Part shown: piece after piece, positions 1-12,357 of the stretch
How positions within the stretch are numbered: position 1 is the first letter of the stretch
Layout: each line of letters starts with the position of its first letter
Source of the DNA: Hymenoscyphus infarciens
Lineage: Eukaryota > Ascomycota > Leotiomycetes > Helotiales > Helotiaceae
Length of the DNA: 64,000 bases
Assembly (NCBI GenBank): GCA_001414345.1
Contig: LLCB01000078.1
Coordinates: 62,001-126,000 of the forward strand
Reading direction: 5' to 3'
Translations under genes and position numbers: made by a program
The notes under the pieces: model-generated
Databases searched by the model: none
Told to the model about the DNA's origin: nothing
What the model saw: the letters and a program-made list of their open reading frames with translations, nothing else

Positions 1-650
1 GAAGGGAAGCAGCGTTTTTCGCGCCTGCCCGCTTCTCCAGACTGTCCACCTCACCTCCCGAGGTCCCCCTCACCTCGCTACCGCTCGAGGTCCTTTATGG
101 AGGCAGGCGCAGGTGCAGATGCAGATGCAGGTACCTGCCCACGGGAAAGACCAGCAACGGGAAAGGCCAGCAACGGGTATCCGGTATCCGAAAGTCTCTC
201 ACCTCGATGTCGTCAATTTTCCCTTCTCTGCGGGCACTTCTTCCGCCACCACTCTCTTTTTGCACTTTTGCACTTCCCTTCTTCTTCTTCTTCTTCTCCT
301 CCCTCTTCTCACATCTCCCCTCCGTTTGCCTCCATATATCTTGCTTCATTGCCCACACTCATTTGGTCCTTTCTTTTTCCTCTTCCAACCCTCTTGTGCT
401 TGTCCTCTCTCGACATCGACCTCTCGATTTGACACGTCGTTCTGGTTCAAGGCAAAGGCAAGTATTTAGAATCTCCAAGGCGCTGGTTAGCAGCTGCTTC
501 CTGTCACTCTTTTTTCTTCAACTCCATCCTGCTTTCGAGTCCCTCGTTTGAACTGCTTTTCCGTAAGTCCATTCTTGCCTCCAGACTTACGCCTCCATCA
601 CTTCTCTTTGTCCCGGAGATACACTAAACTCGTCGTCTTCCCAGATCATC
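1..650 (+). promoter_or_regulatory. Upstream region of the Ser/Thr-rich gene
   Basis: No convincing coding region is seen. The stretch contains strong pyrimidine tracts (around 276-300 and 360-395) of the kind common in fungal promoters, and a TATA-like run near 332. The overlapping short reading frames are low-complexity products of the CT-rich tracts. It is taken as promoter and 5' leader of the gene starting at 651. Confidence 0.35.
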
Positions 651-3600
651 ATGAGAGTCAACCCTCTGAGCGTTGGCCTCGCGTCAACCGCTTTCCTCCT
701 GGCATTGCTACCAGTCACCCAAGGTCTGCCCGGCTTGCTCAACCCACAACAACGAGACGTCTCTGGAGAATTTGCCCCGCCCCAATACAACGTGTATGGA
801 GCAGGCAAGAGAGCCCCTCCTGCCTATGCCCATTACAGCTATGGTGGCTATGGACCTCAGCCAACCATCGCACAAACCACCTCGGAATCCTCCTCTGCTC
901 TCTCGAGTGATTCGGGTGAAGCCACATCCTCTTCGAGTTCTCAATATTCTGGTAAGTGCGGACAACAAGAGACCTCATAGTTATCAAAACTGACGTTTCA
1001 ATCTTCAGACCCCGCTACCACTTCTTCGGAATCTTCTCTTCAAGCATCGTCTTCTGCCACCTTGGATTCATCGAGCCAATCATCTGGCAGTTCTCTCGTC
1101 ACTGCATCCACGGGTTTCTCCCATACTGCATCTAGCTTGACTTCTATCCCTCTGAGCACTGGTGTTGTCTCCAGTTCTGAATCCTCGTCTCAGACTCTGG
1201 TTGATCCCGGAACGACTATCAGCACCGGCGATAATAGCGGCATCACAGCTACACCCCAATCCTCAGCATTGACGCCCTATGATCCATATGGCTCTGGGTC
1301 CCCAAGTTCAGAGTCATCTCAAACTTTGATTGATCCCGCATCGACAATTACCACTGGGGGTAATAGTGGCGTGACTGCCCCACCATCTCCCGAATCTTCA
1401 TCGTCGTCGGCTCCTTACGATCCATATGACCCTGGGTTCCCCAGTTCTGTGGTTTCTTCTCAAACTTTGGTAGATCCGACGTCGACAGTTTCCACCGGAG
1501 ATAACAGCGGTGTCACAGCCTCATCAGCATCTGAGTCCTCGACAGTGCCAACAACTCTCAACTCCTCTGATCCGGGACTATCCACGAGCTCCTCCAGTTC
1601 TGATGGCGCTTCCACAACCGCCTCCTCGGGTTCTGACTCGTCTTCTTCCGTTCCTTCTGACCCATCTTTGTCGACTAGCAGTTCTGATGGTGCTTCCACA
1701 GCCATTTCTTCGGGATCTCTTACATCATCTTCCGCCTCTTATGTTTCTTCCACACCAGTGGCTCAACCATCTGGTTGTCATCGTAACAATTGTTTCCGAC
1801 AACTCATGAAAGCTTCTGCAAGCGGAATCGAGTTCTGTGCCAGCTACACTGCATCTTCAAACACTTATACAACTGGCCTTCCAGATTTCGTATCAAAGTG
1901 TGACAACACGCCATCAAAGGTGTCATCAGCATGCTCATGCATTGCGACTGGACCTGCAGCTCCATTGACGTCGAGCAGCAGTGGTATTGTCACAGACCCC
2001 GCCATCACGAAGTCTAGCAGTAGCAGTGAGATCACTTCCATCAGCAATGTGGAGACATTCCCAACTGTTATCGGGACAACTCCGAGCGCTTCTGAAACAT
2101 CACCACCAATCTTCCAGACACCTTCCGCGAGTAGCACACAGTCTTCGTTGTCAGCTGTCGAGACAACAACAGCAATTGTTTCATCTAGCCTCTCTCAGTC
2201 GGATTCCTCGGGAGCAACTTCATCTCTGTCAAGCTCGGCTCCTTATCAGACTTCAAATTCCTCAATTGGAGTTGGGCCAACCGCAAGTGGACCGCCTGGT
2301 TATGATGGAACCACAATAATCACATCTTCTGTCTACTCCACGATTACTGTGCCGTTCCCAACAAGCACAGCCCTCTACCCAAGTGGTAACTCATCGACTC
2401 TTGTTGGAACTGGAACAGCTCCATTGCCTGCGTCTAGTGTATCATCATATGATCCAACCATCACGAACAGTGCTCCATTATCAACTGGTGTTTCTCAGTC
2501 CAGTGTCTCGGGCGTGGTCTCCTCTTCGAGTGATTCTACATTTGCGCCATACCCAACCAGTAATGGCACAAACGTTGGTGGCGCCTCGTCAACAGGCTCG
2601 CTTCCATACCAATCTGGCAGCGATTCCACCTCGACAGTTGTTTCCATCTCCACAGACACAATATCAGTGATTTCGCCAATTATCACTTTGCCGAGCACAT
2701 CTGCTGGAACAAGTTCTGGGCCGGATGATGGTGCGTCGTCTGCCACAGCACCATACCCAGTTTCCAATCTGACTAGCATCGTCTTGCCGACAGGTACTGG
2801 CTCAGTTGAATCTAGTTCCGGCCTTGCTTCGACTCAAGCTCCATACACCTCATGCAATGAAAGCGCAACAGCAACGCCATCTGATCCAAGCACGATCGTC
2901 TCTGGTGGATTCTCTCACTCCTCGAGAACACGAAGTCGAACCCATTCACACCACCCTGCGCCAACTGCTAGTACTAGTTCTTCAGGCGATAGCGGCGAAA
3001 CGACCTCAGTCCCTTATCCCACGGGTGACAACAGTACTGGAACCTTTTTGCCGACCGGCACAGGTTACCCAAGCGTTCCCTTGACGACTGCTCCTTCCTC
3101 GAGTGTGTCCGGTGTGATTTCATCATCGACAGAATCTGAGAGTGTGCCATATCCAGTAACAGCTAATTCGACTGTCGTGGTTGATCCCACCGGCACTAGC
3201 GTTTTGAGTTCATCTACTGGTGGTAACAGTGGAGTGACCGCTTCGTCATCGTCTGCTCTTCCAACCAGTATTCCATACCCAGTCACAGCCAATTCAACGG
3301 TCTACGTTGGTCCAACTGGTACTGGCGTTTTGAGCTACTCTACCGGCGACAATAACGGCGAGACTGCTTCGTCTTCAACGGCTCTTTCGACGAGCATTCC
3401 GTACCCAGTCACGGCCAATTCAACGACATCTGTCGGTCCCACGGGAACAGGTTCTGTCACGACCACAGCTGAAAATAGTGGCTCTTCCTCTTCAACCTTG
3501 GATCCATATGGTGGCTTCCCCACGCCATCTTCTACCGTATCTTTGGGAGATCCAATTACCACAAGCATTTCCCCTTCGGCTTCTGATAGTAGCGGAGAGT

Positions 3601-4435
3601 CCACAACTTCTGCGTCTTCTTTAGTGCCATACCTTCCAAGTCAATCGGTAGTCGACCCAGGCAGTACGATCCAGTCAAGCACAGCTTCAGACAACAGCGG
3701 TACCATTATTTCTGCTCCATCTTTGACTCCATATTCGACTGTTGCCCCATCGACATACGCGACTGATCCTACTATCACTAGCAGCTCGCTTGGCTCTACC
3801 GCCTCAAATGACAGCGGCGAAACAGCTAGCGTACCTGGAGGTTCTCGAGTCTCTCAGGGCAGCCAGCCAGGGGGACCAATTATCTCAGCGACCACAACCA
3901 GTTGCACTCTCGAGAATGGCGCCTCTCCCTCTTCAATTGATTCAAACTCTGGTAAGTTTTTTGCATTCTCCAACTCTTCTACCAATTACTAACAATTTCC
4001 GCAGGGGAATTGACAGGCACTCTTGCGCCATCACCTGTCAGCTCTTCACTCACGAAGGCGACACCAGTTCCATCAACTCTGCTCACTGTAACTGGATCAG
4101 CACCTGTCGGAAGCTCTTCATACGATCCGGCCACATCTTCAAGTGGAAGCACGGTATCTGATAATTCGGGTGCTCAAACCACGAGCAAGAATTTGCCTCC
4201 TGCGTACACTTTCAACCCACCGCCACCCTACCATTTCTCTTCCCCGCCAGCTTACTCGGCACCACCACCATACAAACTCAATCCTTACCCAGAGGCTGCC
4301 CCCACCAAATCTGCCAAGCACCACGGCAAGGGCCAACATAACGCGGAGGCCGACGAGGAGCTCGAGGAAATGATTGAAGAGTTCCTCAAGGCATTTGAAA
4401 AAATCGAGGAGGAAATTGAGGAGGATGACCAATGA
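651..4435 (+). CDS. Secreted Ser/Thr-rich repetitive protein (wall or adhesin-like)
   Basis: Three exons are inferred: 651-951, 1009-3951 and 4005-4435. Both introns are GTAAGT...CAG and restore the frame, giving about 1224 residues. The N-terminus is a clear signal peptide (MRVNPLSVGLASTAFLLALL) followed by a possible Kex2 site (KR, about residue 53). Most of the protein is Ser/Thr/Pro/Gly repeat suited to dense O-mannosylation. Two repeat blocks stand out: about 44-residue units with 'SQTLVDP..T.STGDNSG' (roughly 1180-1530) and three exact-period 126-bp units (from 3147). One Cys-rich module (residues about 355-415; spaced C-x4-C...FC...C...ACSC) resembles an unnamed module of fungal surface proteins. 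The tail is proline/tyrosine-rich and then strongly acidic (Glu/Asp, last 30 residues), with no GPI-type hydrophobic end. A cell-wall or extracellular role is inferred; the exact function is unknown. Confidence 0.8.
3147..3524 (+). repeat. Three 126-bp in-frame tandem units
   Basis: The segment encoding PYPVTANST begins at 3147, 3273 and 3399, a period of exactly 126 bp (42 codons). Each unit continues through VxPTGTxxxS and STGxNxGxTAS motifs. The units are diverged but in frame, as expected for an expanding repeat in a surface protein. Confidence 0.85.
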
Positions 4436-5108
4436 TCAGTCAACTTGAGGTTGACGTTTTTCTTTCTTTTTATCAATTCGCACCCCATCTTTGCTTCGAG
4501 ATCAGACACTCAATTTTGTTGGAGGACATAAGGACATGTTCAATTTTGTGAGGGCATTTGCCAAATTTCTGTTTTCCTATGTTCACTTTGGAAGTTGCTG
4601 GTTCAGCACAGGACACATATGATTATGTCTACTTTGTCTGCGGAAAATGTTAGAATTCAAGTGGAGTATGAGCTTGTGATAGGGAGTGGATTAATGAATG
4701 CGGGAGTATACATAAATATCTTATACTTGATCCAACAATGGAAATTGGTCGAAAAAAGAGAGCTTTGATACGTGGGCCGGCTGTGCTGTGAGATTCGGCT
4801 TGCAAAGCTCAAGTGTGTAGCTGTAATCCTCGATGATAAATCCCACGTCAGTAGCCAGTTTGATATGACTAAGAAAGATACTTTGATCGTGAAAAGGAGG
4901 AGGCTGGGAGGTTGGCTTCTCGGCTCGGCTGGCTCGGCATCAGGTAGTGCGGGACTGTTTTCCCCACCATGGTGCTTTTCCCGAAGTCCATGAAACGCGC
5001 TTGTACCTTGCTCAAGCCGAATATCACTGGAAGGCATGGACTGTCCTTCTCACAAGTAGAAGTTGGTCAGGGAAAGGATTAGAAAAACGACAATCCGACA
5101 CGACAATC
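4436..5108. other. Intergenic region
   Basis: This is the 3' flank of the Ser/Thr-rich gene and the promoter of the dehydrogenase gene. Short open frames here have no recognisable product. I see no RNA gene or repeat. Confidence 0.5.
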
Positions 5109-6138
5109 ATGTCTCAAACCCAAGGAAAGAAAACGGTGTTAATCACTGGGTAAAGCCTCCACCAAATTGCCTCCCCTCCATGGAGTTCCCGGGCGATGGA
5201 GGGGTATTGGAAGCTCAATAGGCTGATTGACACTCTACCTAGATGTGCCGGTGTGGGAATTGGCAATGCTCTCGCGCGAGAATTCCATGCGAAGGGATTG
5301 CATGTCATTGCGACGGCGAGGAGTAGGGAGTCACTGGCTGAATTGGAGGAGATGGGGATGACGACTTTGAGTCTGGATGTGACGAGTGAGGAGAGTATTA
5401 GGTGGGCGAAGGACGCGGTGGAGGCTTTGGTTGGGGGGAGAGGGTTGGATATTTTGGTTCATAATGCGTTTGTTTTCCTCTTTCCTCTTTCTTGTGCTCT
5501 CGTTGCCATCTTGACTAACTCCCTCTTCTAACAGTGGCCGAAACCTCACTCTCCCCGCCCTCGACGCCCCCCTCGATGAAGTCCGAAAGACTTTCGAAAC
5601 GAATTTCTTCGCCATCGTTGCTTTGAATCAAGCCTTCGTTCCCCTTCTAATCACTGCCTCTCCGAGTTTAATCCTGAACATTGGTTCCGTCGCGGGAATC
5701 ATCCCTTACGTATTTGGGAGTATATACAACGCTTCTAAAGCCGCCCTCCATTCATACTCCAACACACTCAGATTAGAACTAGAACCCTTCGGAGTTCGAG
5801 TAATGACTGTGGTTACTGGTGGTGTAAAGAGTGATATTGCCAGGACAGATAGGAAGTTACCCGAGGGAAGTTTATACACAGAGATTGGGGCCGAACATCA
5901 ACGGAGGATTAAACATAGTCAGGAGGGGGCGATGCCAGCGAGGGATTATGCGAGGGGAGTGGTGGAGGAGGCATTGAGAGGGAGCCCAAGATCTTGGTTT
6001 TGGAGGGGTAATCGAGCGAGGGAGATTTGGTGGGCGTGGAATTTGGGGTTGGGGGGTTGGGTGTTTGATAGGGTTATGCGGAGGACTTGGGGGTTGGTTA
6101 GGTTGAAGGAGTTGGTGTTGAGAAGGAAGAGGGAGTGA
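5109..6138 (+). CDS. Short-chain dehydrogenase, Ayr1-like (1-acyl-DHAP reductase type)
   Basis: Three exons are inferred: 5109-5149, 5243-5467 and 5535-6138, giving 289 residues. The first exon encodes only 13 residues plus two bases; splicing joins it into the cofactor motif TGCAGVGIG (TGxxxGxG). Classical SDR landmarks follow: HNAG after strand 4, the catalytic Ser in NIGSVAG, and the YxxxK pair in YNASK. The C-terminal segment rich in Trp and hydrophobic residues resembles that of yeast Ayr1, the lipid-droplet/ER NADPH-dependent 1-acyldihydroxyacetone-phosphate reductase, and the length is typical. Family-level assignment is secure. The lipid substrate is inferred from overall resemblance; another lipid or retinol-type SDR is possible. 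Confidence 0.85.
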
Positions 6139-8504
6139 GATGATGACGAAAGGTAAAGTGAGGGGCTTTTAACGTACATGGTTGGCTTGGGCTGGTGTTG
6201 GGTTGGTAATACGGTCGGTGCTGATACTCATACCAAGCAGGCATTGATCCCATGGGCAGCGCCCTTTCATATGGGAAATCCCAAATTCAGGGACCTTACT
6301 TCTTGGAGGACGAGTTTTCACTTTTTAACTCTAATCTTTCTAAATCTATTATTTCAATTTCATAGGGGCACCTTGTCTTGTTTTTGGAAATACCCTAAAG
6401 AAGCAATGTTAATTTCTACTCGCAGAAGAACTACTTGTTATAACCGAAGATGCGTTTCTCATTTTGTCCTTTGTTCTGATTTTTATCGTACTTTTTCTTG
6501 CTGCCTGTTGGGTACAGTCTATAAAGCCTCTTACTAGTTGTGCCAGTCTCTTCAGGATATTGCAGTATTCTTTGCTTTTCTTATTATGGCTGTGGTGGAA
6601 TACAAACTAGAGAGAAATAGTCTAACTAGACAAAAAGAGAGAATTAGCTCTTATTGACCTCTCTGGTTCGGTATCTATGAGCGCTTTCCTTTCCTGTGAA
6701 TCTCTTTGGGAGTACGGAGGTTGAGACAGATTCGGAAGTAGGTGAGGGTTCGACGGTGAAAGGGAGGAATGGAGTTTTGGTCTTGTTTATATGGTAATAC
6801 TGACGGGACCCGAGTTATCTGAAAAAGCGTTGTGCGTAGATTTGGAGAGCGAGGGGGGTGTTGCTCATGAGCCACGGTGAGATTCCAATCTCCGATAATT
6901 CGTGAGCAGGCATTCCGAATGTTTATTTGACAAGGCTGTGTATGTAGCTTGCACTTTGATATGATGAGAGGTGGGTTTTGGTGAGAAGCTGAGAAGGTCA
7001 CTTTGCAGGACCGACATTTTAGTCTCTAGTGATTGTTGAATATTTCGGCAGTCATGTTGCTTGCCTTCCTGTGGTTATTGGTACTTGCACTTCTGGTATG
7101 TTGATATTGAAATTTCTGATCGTGGGATATTGGGGGTATTGCAGCAAGTGGAAGTGGGCTCTAACATGTCGAGGCTTTCTCTAGGGTAGCTCTATTCCTT
7201 TTGTGCCAGGGCCTTAACTCTCTTTTCCTCTCCAAAACTCACGCGAAGGATCTCCTTAACTGGTTCTTTACTACCGGGTTTCAGAAGTACTTTCGTCATC
7301 AAATTCCTTACTACCAATGGACTTTCTTATTGAAAAAGACGTGGAGTGCTTTGTTCACAGAGGCACATCGCTTGAGCTATTTTTTCTGTTGGGACTGAAC
7401 CCTTGTAGAGAACTTCATCAGTATCTTCAACTTTTTGGCTGCGACTTCTGTATCCATGCTCAAAAAGTGGGCATTCTTAACTAAAGTGAGTACTATTGGA
7501 GCAGCTTAAATAAAATCCCGCCTATGTATCCTACACTCTCGTAAAGATTGAAGCAACCAAAGCACTCATTAAAGAAGAACCTGTCAGCTTTCTGACGAAC
7601 AACCTTTAGATGACGGCCACGGATATTTTGTATACTTAAACATATCTAGCAGGGTGAAATATTTACACTCTCCCTTCCTAGAAGTTCATTGAGGGCTTTG
7701 GACAGATTCGACAATGGCTGTTCTTTCGATAGTGAATAACGTTCGCCACTTAAGTAACTTCTTTCTCAACCTTGAGCGACCCGCACTTTCCTCCATCGGT
7801 TCAAAAGTCGAGTCCTCACTCTACAAGAGCTCGAAAACAATACTCACGAATTACTCTGACAAGAATTGCAGAAGCGAGCTGAGAAACCGAAACTGAAATA
7901 AGAAAGGGGCACGACTATCTGAGGCAATATACAGGTAAGTGGAATCATTTTGCTATTTTCACATACGACGCAGCAACCTTTCCCTGAGTCTTTGGTCATG
8001 TGTCTTGGTATAGAACTAAGTCTGATTATGTTATAGTGTACGTCTTCTGTGCACACCAGTAATATTTGTTCCGATAGTCATAGGAGTTTTAGGTTCTGTT
8101 TCTTTCGTCTGTTCGGGTAATTACACAAGGAACATTGCTGCTGCCTTCTTCCACCACCCTAGTTGATTGATAGAATTTTATGCTACCACATCACATTACG
8201 GTTGGTAATTACCACGCTGGCCGTAGAATAATTTACCAGGCTGCAATTTTGGGGATAATTAGAATTTCTAAAAATAGATTGGTACCTTTTAATTCCTGGA
8301 GCTATTGCGCTGTGGAACCTTGGGTGCCTGGAGTGGTTGGCGAACATTTTTTGATGAATCAAAATTCCAAAGGCTGTATTTAAAACACGAGTTTTACCTC
8401 GTGGAAAGACACAGTGTGAATTGCAATAGAGAACAGTTAGTTTATGGCGTATCGTGGAAATATAAAGTTTCCGTTGTCTACTTTTCTTGCCTTCTTATTG
8501 ATAA
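6139..8504. other. Gene-poor intergenic region
   Basis: No gene with recognisable homology, intron structure or codon bias was found on either strand. The open frames are short and overlap in several frames. I see no tRNA or structured repeat. This could be a regulatory region or decayed DNA. Confidence 0.4.
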
Positions 8505-9257
8505 CCGCAGTCATCTTCTCTTGTATATAGATTTTTTACATTGGCTGTATTTGGCAACGTAAACTTGGTCATCGCACAAGAGGTCTCGCTCGCCAACCTT
8601 ACGATAACTGGAGCAGCCTATGGTGGAACGGGTTGCCCACAGGGTTCGATACCAACAACTTATCCTCTGAAGAACAGCCACAGCATGTAGGCCTCGGCCA
8701 CCTAGACTCAAGAAACCAATAATAGATATTAACCTTCACCTACACTCAGTTTCTATTCAACCTTCGACGTTTTTGATGCCTCAATTGGTACTAACGTTCC
8801 AATAACTCGGAACCGAGCGAAATGCCAGTTTAACTTCAACTTGCAGTACCCCACTGGTCTCATGTTCGCGCCGAAAACAGCATCTTATCGTGGCACTGTC
8901 GAACTGAGTTCTGAAACCACCGCGACTTTGAAATTGGTCTACTATTTCACTGGCAGTAAGCTTCAATTCTTCCGACTTTCTTTGGATTAAAGGTGTGTCT
9001 GCTAAAGAAATATAGGCGAAACCGAGTCCAGCTTACAAGCAAGTTTCACCGGTCCATCGAGGCGAGAATATTTTGTAGGCGACAAAGCACCACAGTCTCT
9101 CACTTGGTCGCCTTGTGGCGCTACGAGTATCCCGTTGAACGTGAATACTCAGGTTCGATTGTCGAGAGATGCTGGTAGGGATCCAAACGCGACGGGAAGC
9201 ATCTCGAAGACTGAGTTGTTGATCAATGATCTGTGGCGGAAGAAATGTCTTCTATGA
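8505..9257 (+). CDS. DUF4360-type small secreted protein, start codon unresolved
   Basis: Three segments in one consistent frame give about 190 residues: 8505-8686, 8750-8955 and 9016-9257, joined by GT-AG introns of 63 and 60 bp. Diagnostic segments are LTITGAAYGGTGCPQGS, DASIGTNVP, RAKCQFNFNLQYPTG, LTWSPCGA and NVNTQVRLSRDA, the usual order in the fungal DUF4360 family, including its four conserved Cys (the last in RKKC, 3-5 residues before the stop at 9255-9257). No stop interrupts either exon interior. The segment before the mature start (FFTLAVFGNVNLVIAQ) is signal-peptide-like, but no in-frame ATG lies between the stop at 8502 and this segment. Either a short upstream exon exists or the start has been lost. 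The function of the family is unknown; proteins are extracellular. Confidence 0.6.
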
Positions 9258-10461
9258 TTTCGGTTTGGAATGAAATGGGGTGGGGTGAAGAACTCTGAAA
9301 GTTGAGGGGAAGGGGTCCTCGCTTAGTTAAGAATCTACAAATCATTAGTGGTTCTCTTCAAAAGCCCTATCCCCTGTCATATACGCTAGTGTACCGTTCC
9401 CCACAATCCTCGAGTTTTGTTGCACATCGCAGATACGCTAGTATTTTTTTAGCGCATTGCCATTTTAACACCCAGGCGCATTGCGAATAACTATGCGCCC
9501 AAGACAGATAATAAAAAATAAATTTCATGGTAATATTCAGGATGGCTTGGGGTATCTTTTGTAAAGATATCAAAGAATTTGAAGGTGGTAGCTTTTGGTG
9601 GTAGTACTAACAAACTTTGGGAAGTTACTCTGTCGATAAAGGCGGATTTTAAAAGCGGCTTCGAGGTATGGGGTAAACGATATAATGATGAATTAGAGTT
9701 TTGGACCCTTGTAAGTGGCGGGTGGCCCTAGCTTCTGGCTCCTCCCAATCAGAAAATCACTTCTTGTGGAGCACTTATTCAAGAAAAGCTGTGTATTACT
9801 CAGTTCGTTTAAACATTTTTACTGAAAACTTCTCTGAAAACGTATCTAATTACTCTGGTTTCCATCAAATCCACCCAGTAAGAAGTAGATCTATAACCGC
9901 TAGTTATTCTACTGCTTCGCTGCTTTCTAAAGTCTTATATGTAGATGAATTCATTCAACGAATAGCTAGCAGTTTTTATAAAAAAAGATTTTGTAAGGAC
10001 TTTAAAGATTTTGACGTGAGTGACTAAACAGAATTGGAAAGAATTCCGCGATTAGAAATTTCGTCCTCACCGTCACCTTGGAGGCACTCTACTCAAGTGA
10101 CCTATTCCATTCACGCAGGAAACACAAGCCTACGCCAGCTTTCCTTGGCTTATAGTTAAATGCTCCATGGTACTTGAGTAGCTCTCTGCTCTTTACAACA
10201 TACGATACATTTTTGACAACCACTTCGACGCTGAGGCTATCCTAAAAACACCTTACAAAACATACCAGGCACCGAGATTGTTTTGCAATAACCTTCTATT
10301 CAAACCATACTACCTCTTGTAAGTAGAAACATCAGAAACCGCCCGCAATACCGAGGCGTGCATATCAAGAACCCCCCCCCCTCCCCCCCAAACACCAAAA
10401 CAGTTCCATTCTTGGGAATTTCGTAACGACGACTAACAACAACGGTAGAATTAAAAGTAAG
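9258..10461. other. Intergenic region
   Basis: No supported gene. It includes a homopolymer C tract (about 10371-10390). Short open frames lack recognisable features. Confidence 0.4.
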
Positions 10462-10680
10462 ATGCCTGCTTTAGAAGCGAACAAAGACTCCCAAGTCTCC
10501 AAAGATCTAATCGAGGGTCCGTATGTTACTTAGGGAGGAGAATCTCTTAGACAACCGGTGAACTATGCATCTAGCGAGTTTAACAAAGACCGTAAACTCA
10601 GAGACACGTCCAAGAAGACAACTGGAGGTCCTTATGTTGATCGTGGAGGAGAATCTAACCGACGTCCGGCAAATCACTGA
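10462..10680 (+). pseudogene. Decayed small protein with internal repeat
   Basis: The frame opening with ATG at 10462 reads a hydrophilic peptide with two copies of a motif GPYV-x-x-GGES-x-R-x-P-x-N, at about 10519 and 10627 and roughly 108 bp apart. The first copy is broken by TAG at 10531 and the frame ends at TGA (10678). Sequence similarity between copies is visible in both DNA and protein, so a former repeat protein is plausible. No family is recognised. It could instead be a non-coding duplication. Confidence 0.3.
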
Positions 10681-11494
10681 ATTTCTGGAATTTCGGCGAA
10701 CTACGAGCGCATTCTTGAAACCTAATGGAGGAAAAAGGCAATCTAGGACAGTTTTGACTGTGATTTCGTTGATCATAGGATTCCTATGAATCGATAAACA
10801 TAGGAGTAGAAAGTAACTCGTGTGTTTTAGGCATTAGTTTGATATTCTCCGGGGAGAAAGGGGCATTGGGGGTTAGGAATGTATGAAATTTTGAATTACT
10901 ACCTCCTTCTTGAAAATCAGAATTTCCCTAGTCATTGCGTGTGAATTACGGGCTTACCCGAAGAAACAAAATGATGTACTCACAGTCCAGAGGTGCAATG
11001 AGAATCAAAACCACTTGTAGTGATTCTAGAAACCTACTACGACTCACAAGCTCCGTACCATCATTTTACCCACAGTTGCTGTGTCTCACTGTAACAAAAA
11101 TGTGTTGCTAGAAAACTCGACTAGTTGTAGAGAGAATCGGAGATCTCGCTTAAGTTTCCTCGTACTGATAACTCTCACGTCAAATCACGATATTCTTGTA
11201 AGCATCCGACCACCCCCTTAAACTCTCCAACTTGTCCATTCAGCTCGTTCGTGACTAAGTGTAAATATACAAACTTAGTGATGATTCAGAATGACCATGA
11301 TGTATTACTCACAACTACTCGGTCTTATGAATAACCCTTACTTTGAAAGTATAAATAGCCCATTTTCCAGAGTCTTTTTCTTTCTTTTGTCCACCAAAAT
11401 ATATTCAAAATAAACCTCCACAGTCTATTCGAAATCAGAACTCCGCACCAAAGAGTTACAAACCCGCTCACATAAAGCAAAAGATCCCCCGGAA
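10681..11494. promoter_or_regulatory. Intergenic region and promoter of the 11.5-kb gene
   Basis: No gene is seen. Near the right end a canonical TATAAATA box (11350-11357) is followed by a pyrimidine tract (11371-11393) and then about 100 bases of A/C-rich leader before ATG 11495. This is a textbook strong fungal promoter arrangement and supports the small gene that follows. Confidence 0.45.
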
Positions 11495-11866
11495 ATGTCC
11501 TTAAACCCAAATTCAAACCAAGCCTCGACAACAGGGGCTCAAAAGGAAGGTACCCCATCTAAGGATCTTTTCCCCATTCATGATGAGTACGTCCCTCCAA
11601 ACAAACAACAAATTACCGTGGAAAACAAGGCATATGCAGCGACCTCTAGTGGAACAGCTCCCCCCCAAGTTTATGGAGCAAGCCGTCATGACGGGAGCTT
11701 TCCCACTGACTTTCGCAAATATTATGCCAGTACTCCTGCGTTCTACGCGCCTGCTGATCATGGGGAGTCTGAGAGTCACGGTTTAGCTGGACCATGCTCA
11801 CCCCGTTATGGGGCAAAACCACCACCTCGTGGGGCCGAAGCCGAATCCAACAACAAATCCAAGTAA
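11495..11866 (+). CDS. Hypothetical small hydrophilic protein (123 aa)
   Basis: A single-exon frame from ATG 11495 to TAA, with no signal peptide or membrane segment. The protein is polar, with Pro/Tyr/Ala-rich stretches (PPQVYGASRHDG, YYASTPAFYAPADHG, RYGAKPPPRGA) and a Lys-rich end. I do not recognise a family. Support comes from the strong TATA box and pyrimidine tract 100-145 bp upstream and from the composition, which differs from random frames in the neighbourhood. It may be an abundantly transcribed, lineage-specific protein. Confidence 0.5.
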   Translation: MSLNPNSNQASTTGAQKEGTPSKDLFPIHDEYVPPNKQQITVENKAYAATSSGTAPPQVYGASRHDGSFPTDFRKYYASTPAFYAPADHGESESHGLAGPCSPRYGAKPPPRGAEAESNNKSK

Positions 11867-12357
11867 AAATGCGTCGAAAAGAAGACTCCCGGTGCTCCGG
11901 ATTCGTTCGTTCGCTCCCAGAAAACCTAGCACCAGCGAGCAGCTCCATGTGTACCACAAATTTCTTAGTTGTTAAAATGCGTTGTCTTTATTTTGAATTA
12001 TTCGATAAAATCTCACAAGAAGCGAAATTTCCCGTGGAAATTTCATGGTCTTCGCCATGTTTACTTAAGAATTCAGTTTCAGAGGCGCATTAATTACCCT
12101 GTATCATAGAACGTTGCATTTTTAGAGAGGAGAGTGCTAGATTTAGAAGCATGAACTTACATACGCGCACTGCATATCAAGAAAGTAAAGCTCATGTTTT
12201 AGAAGGACCTATGAGTGTGTGGTTTAAACACAAAAGAAGAAGTGTAAAATCGCGAAGAATTGAAACCTAGAATAGACGGCTACTTGCGAAAAACTCGGCA
12301 GCTAGTTGGTTATACTCTATGTAAGAATTCTAAGCACAATGAAAAGACGAAGTGTAC
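11867..12357. other. Intergenic region
   Basis: No supported gene between the small hypothetical gene and the TIR element. Nothing notable is seen. Confidence 0.4.

Noticed and set aside
1460..3604. Long acidic frames opposite the Ser/Thr-rich gene
   Set aside because: They are complements of the Ser/Thr repeats, with no independent signal.
8640..8660. tRNA B-box-like GGGTTCGATACC
   Set aside because: It lies inside the DUF4360-type coding exon and no cloverleaf can be folded around it.
8687..8749. In-frame stops in the DUF4360-type gene as evidence of a pseudogene
   Set aside because: The stops fall inside a 63-bp GTAGGC...CAG intron whose removal restores the family sequence.
10371..10390. 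Poly-C tract as a functional element
   Set aside because: A simple homopolymer run with no associated structure.
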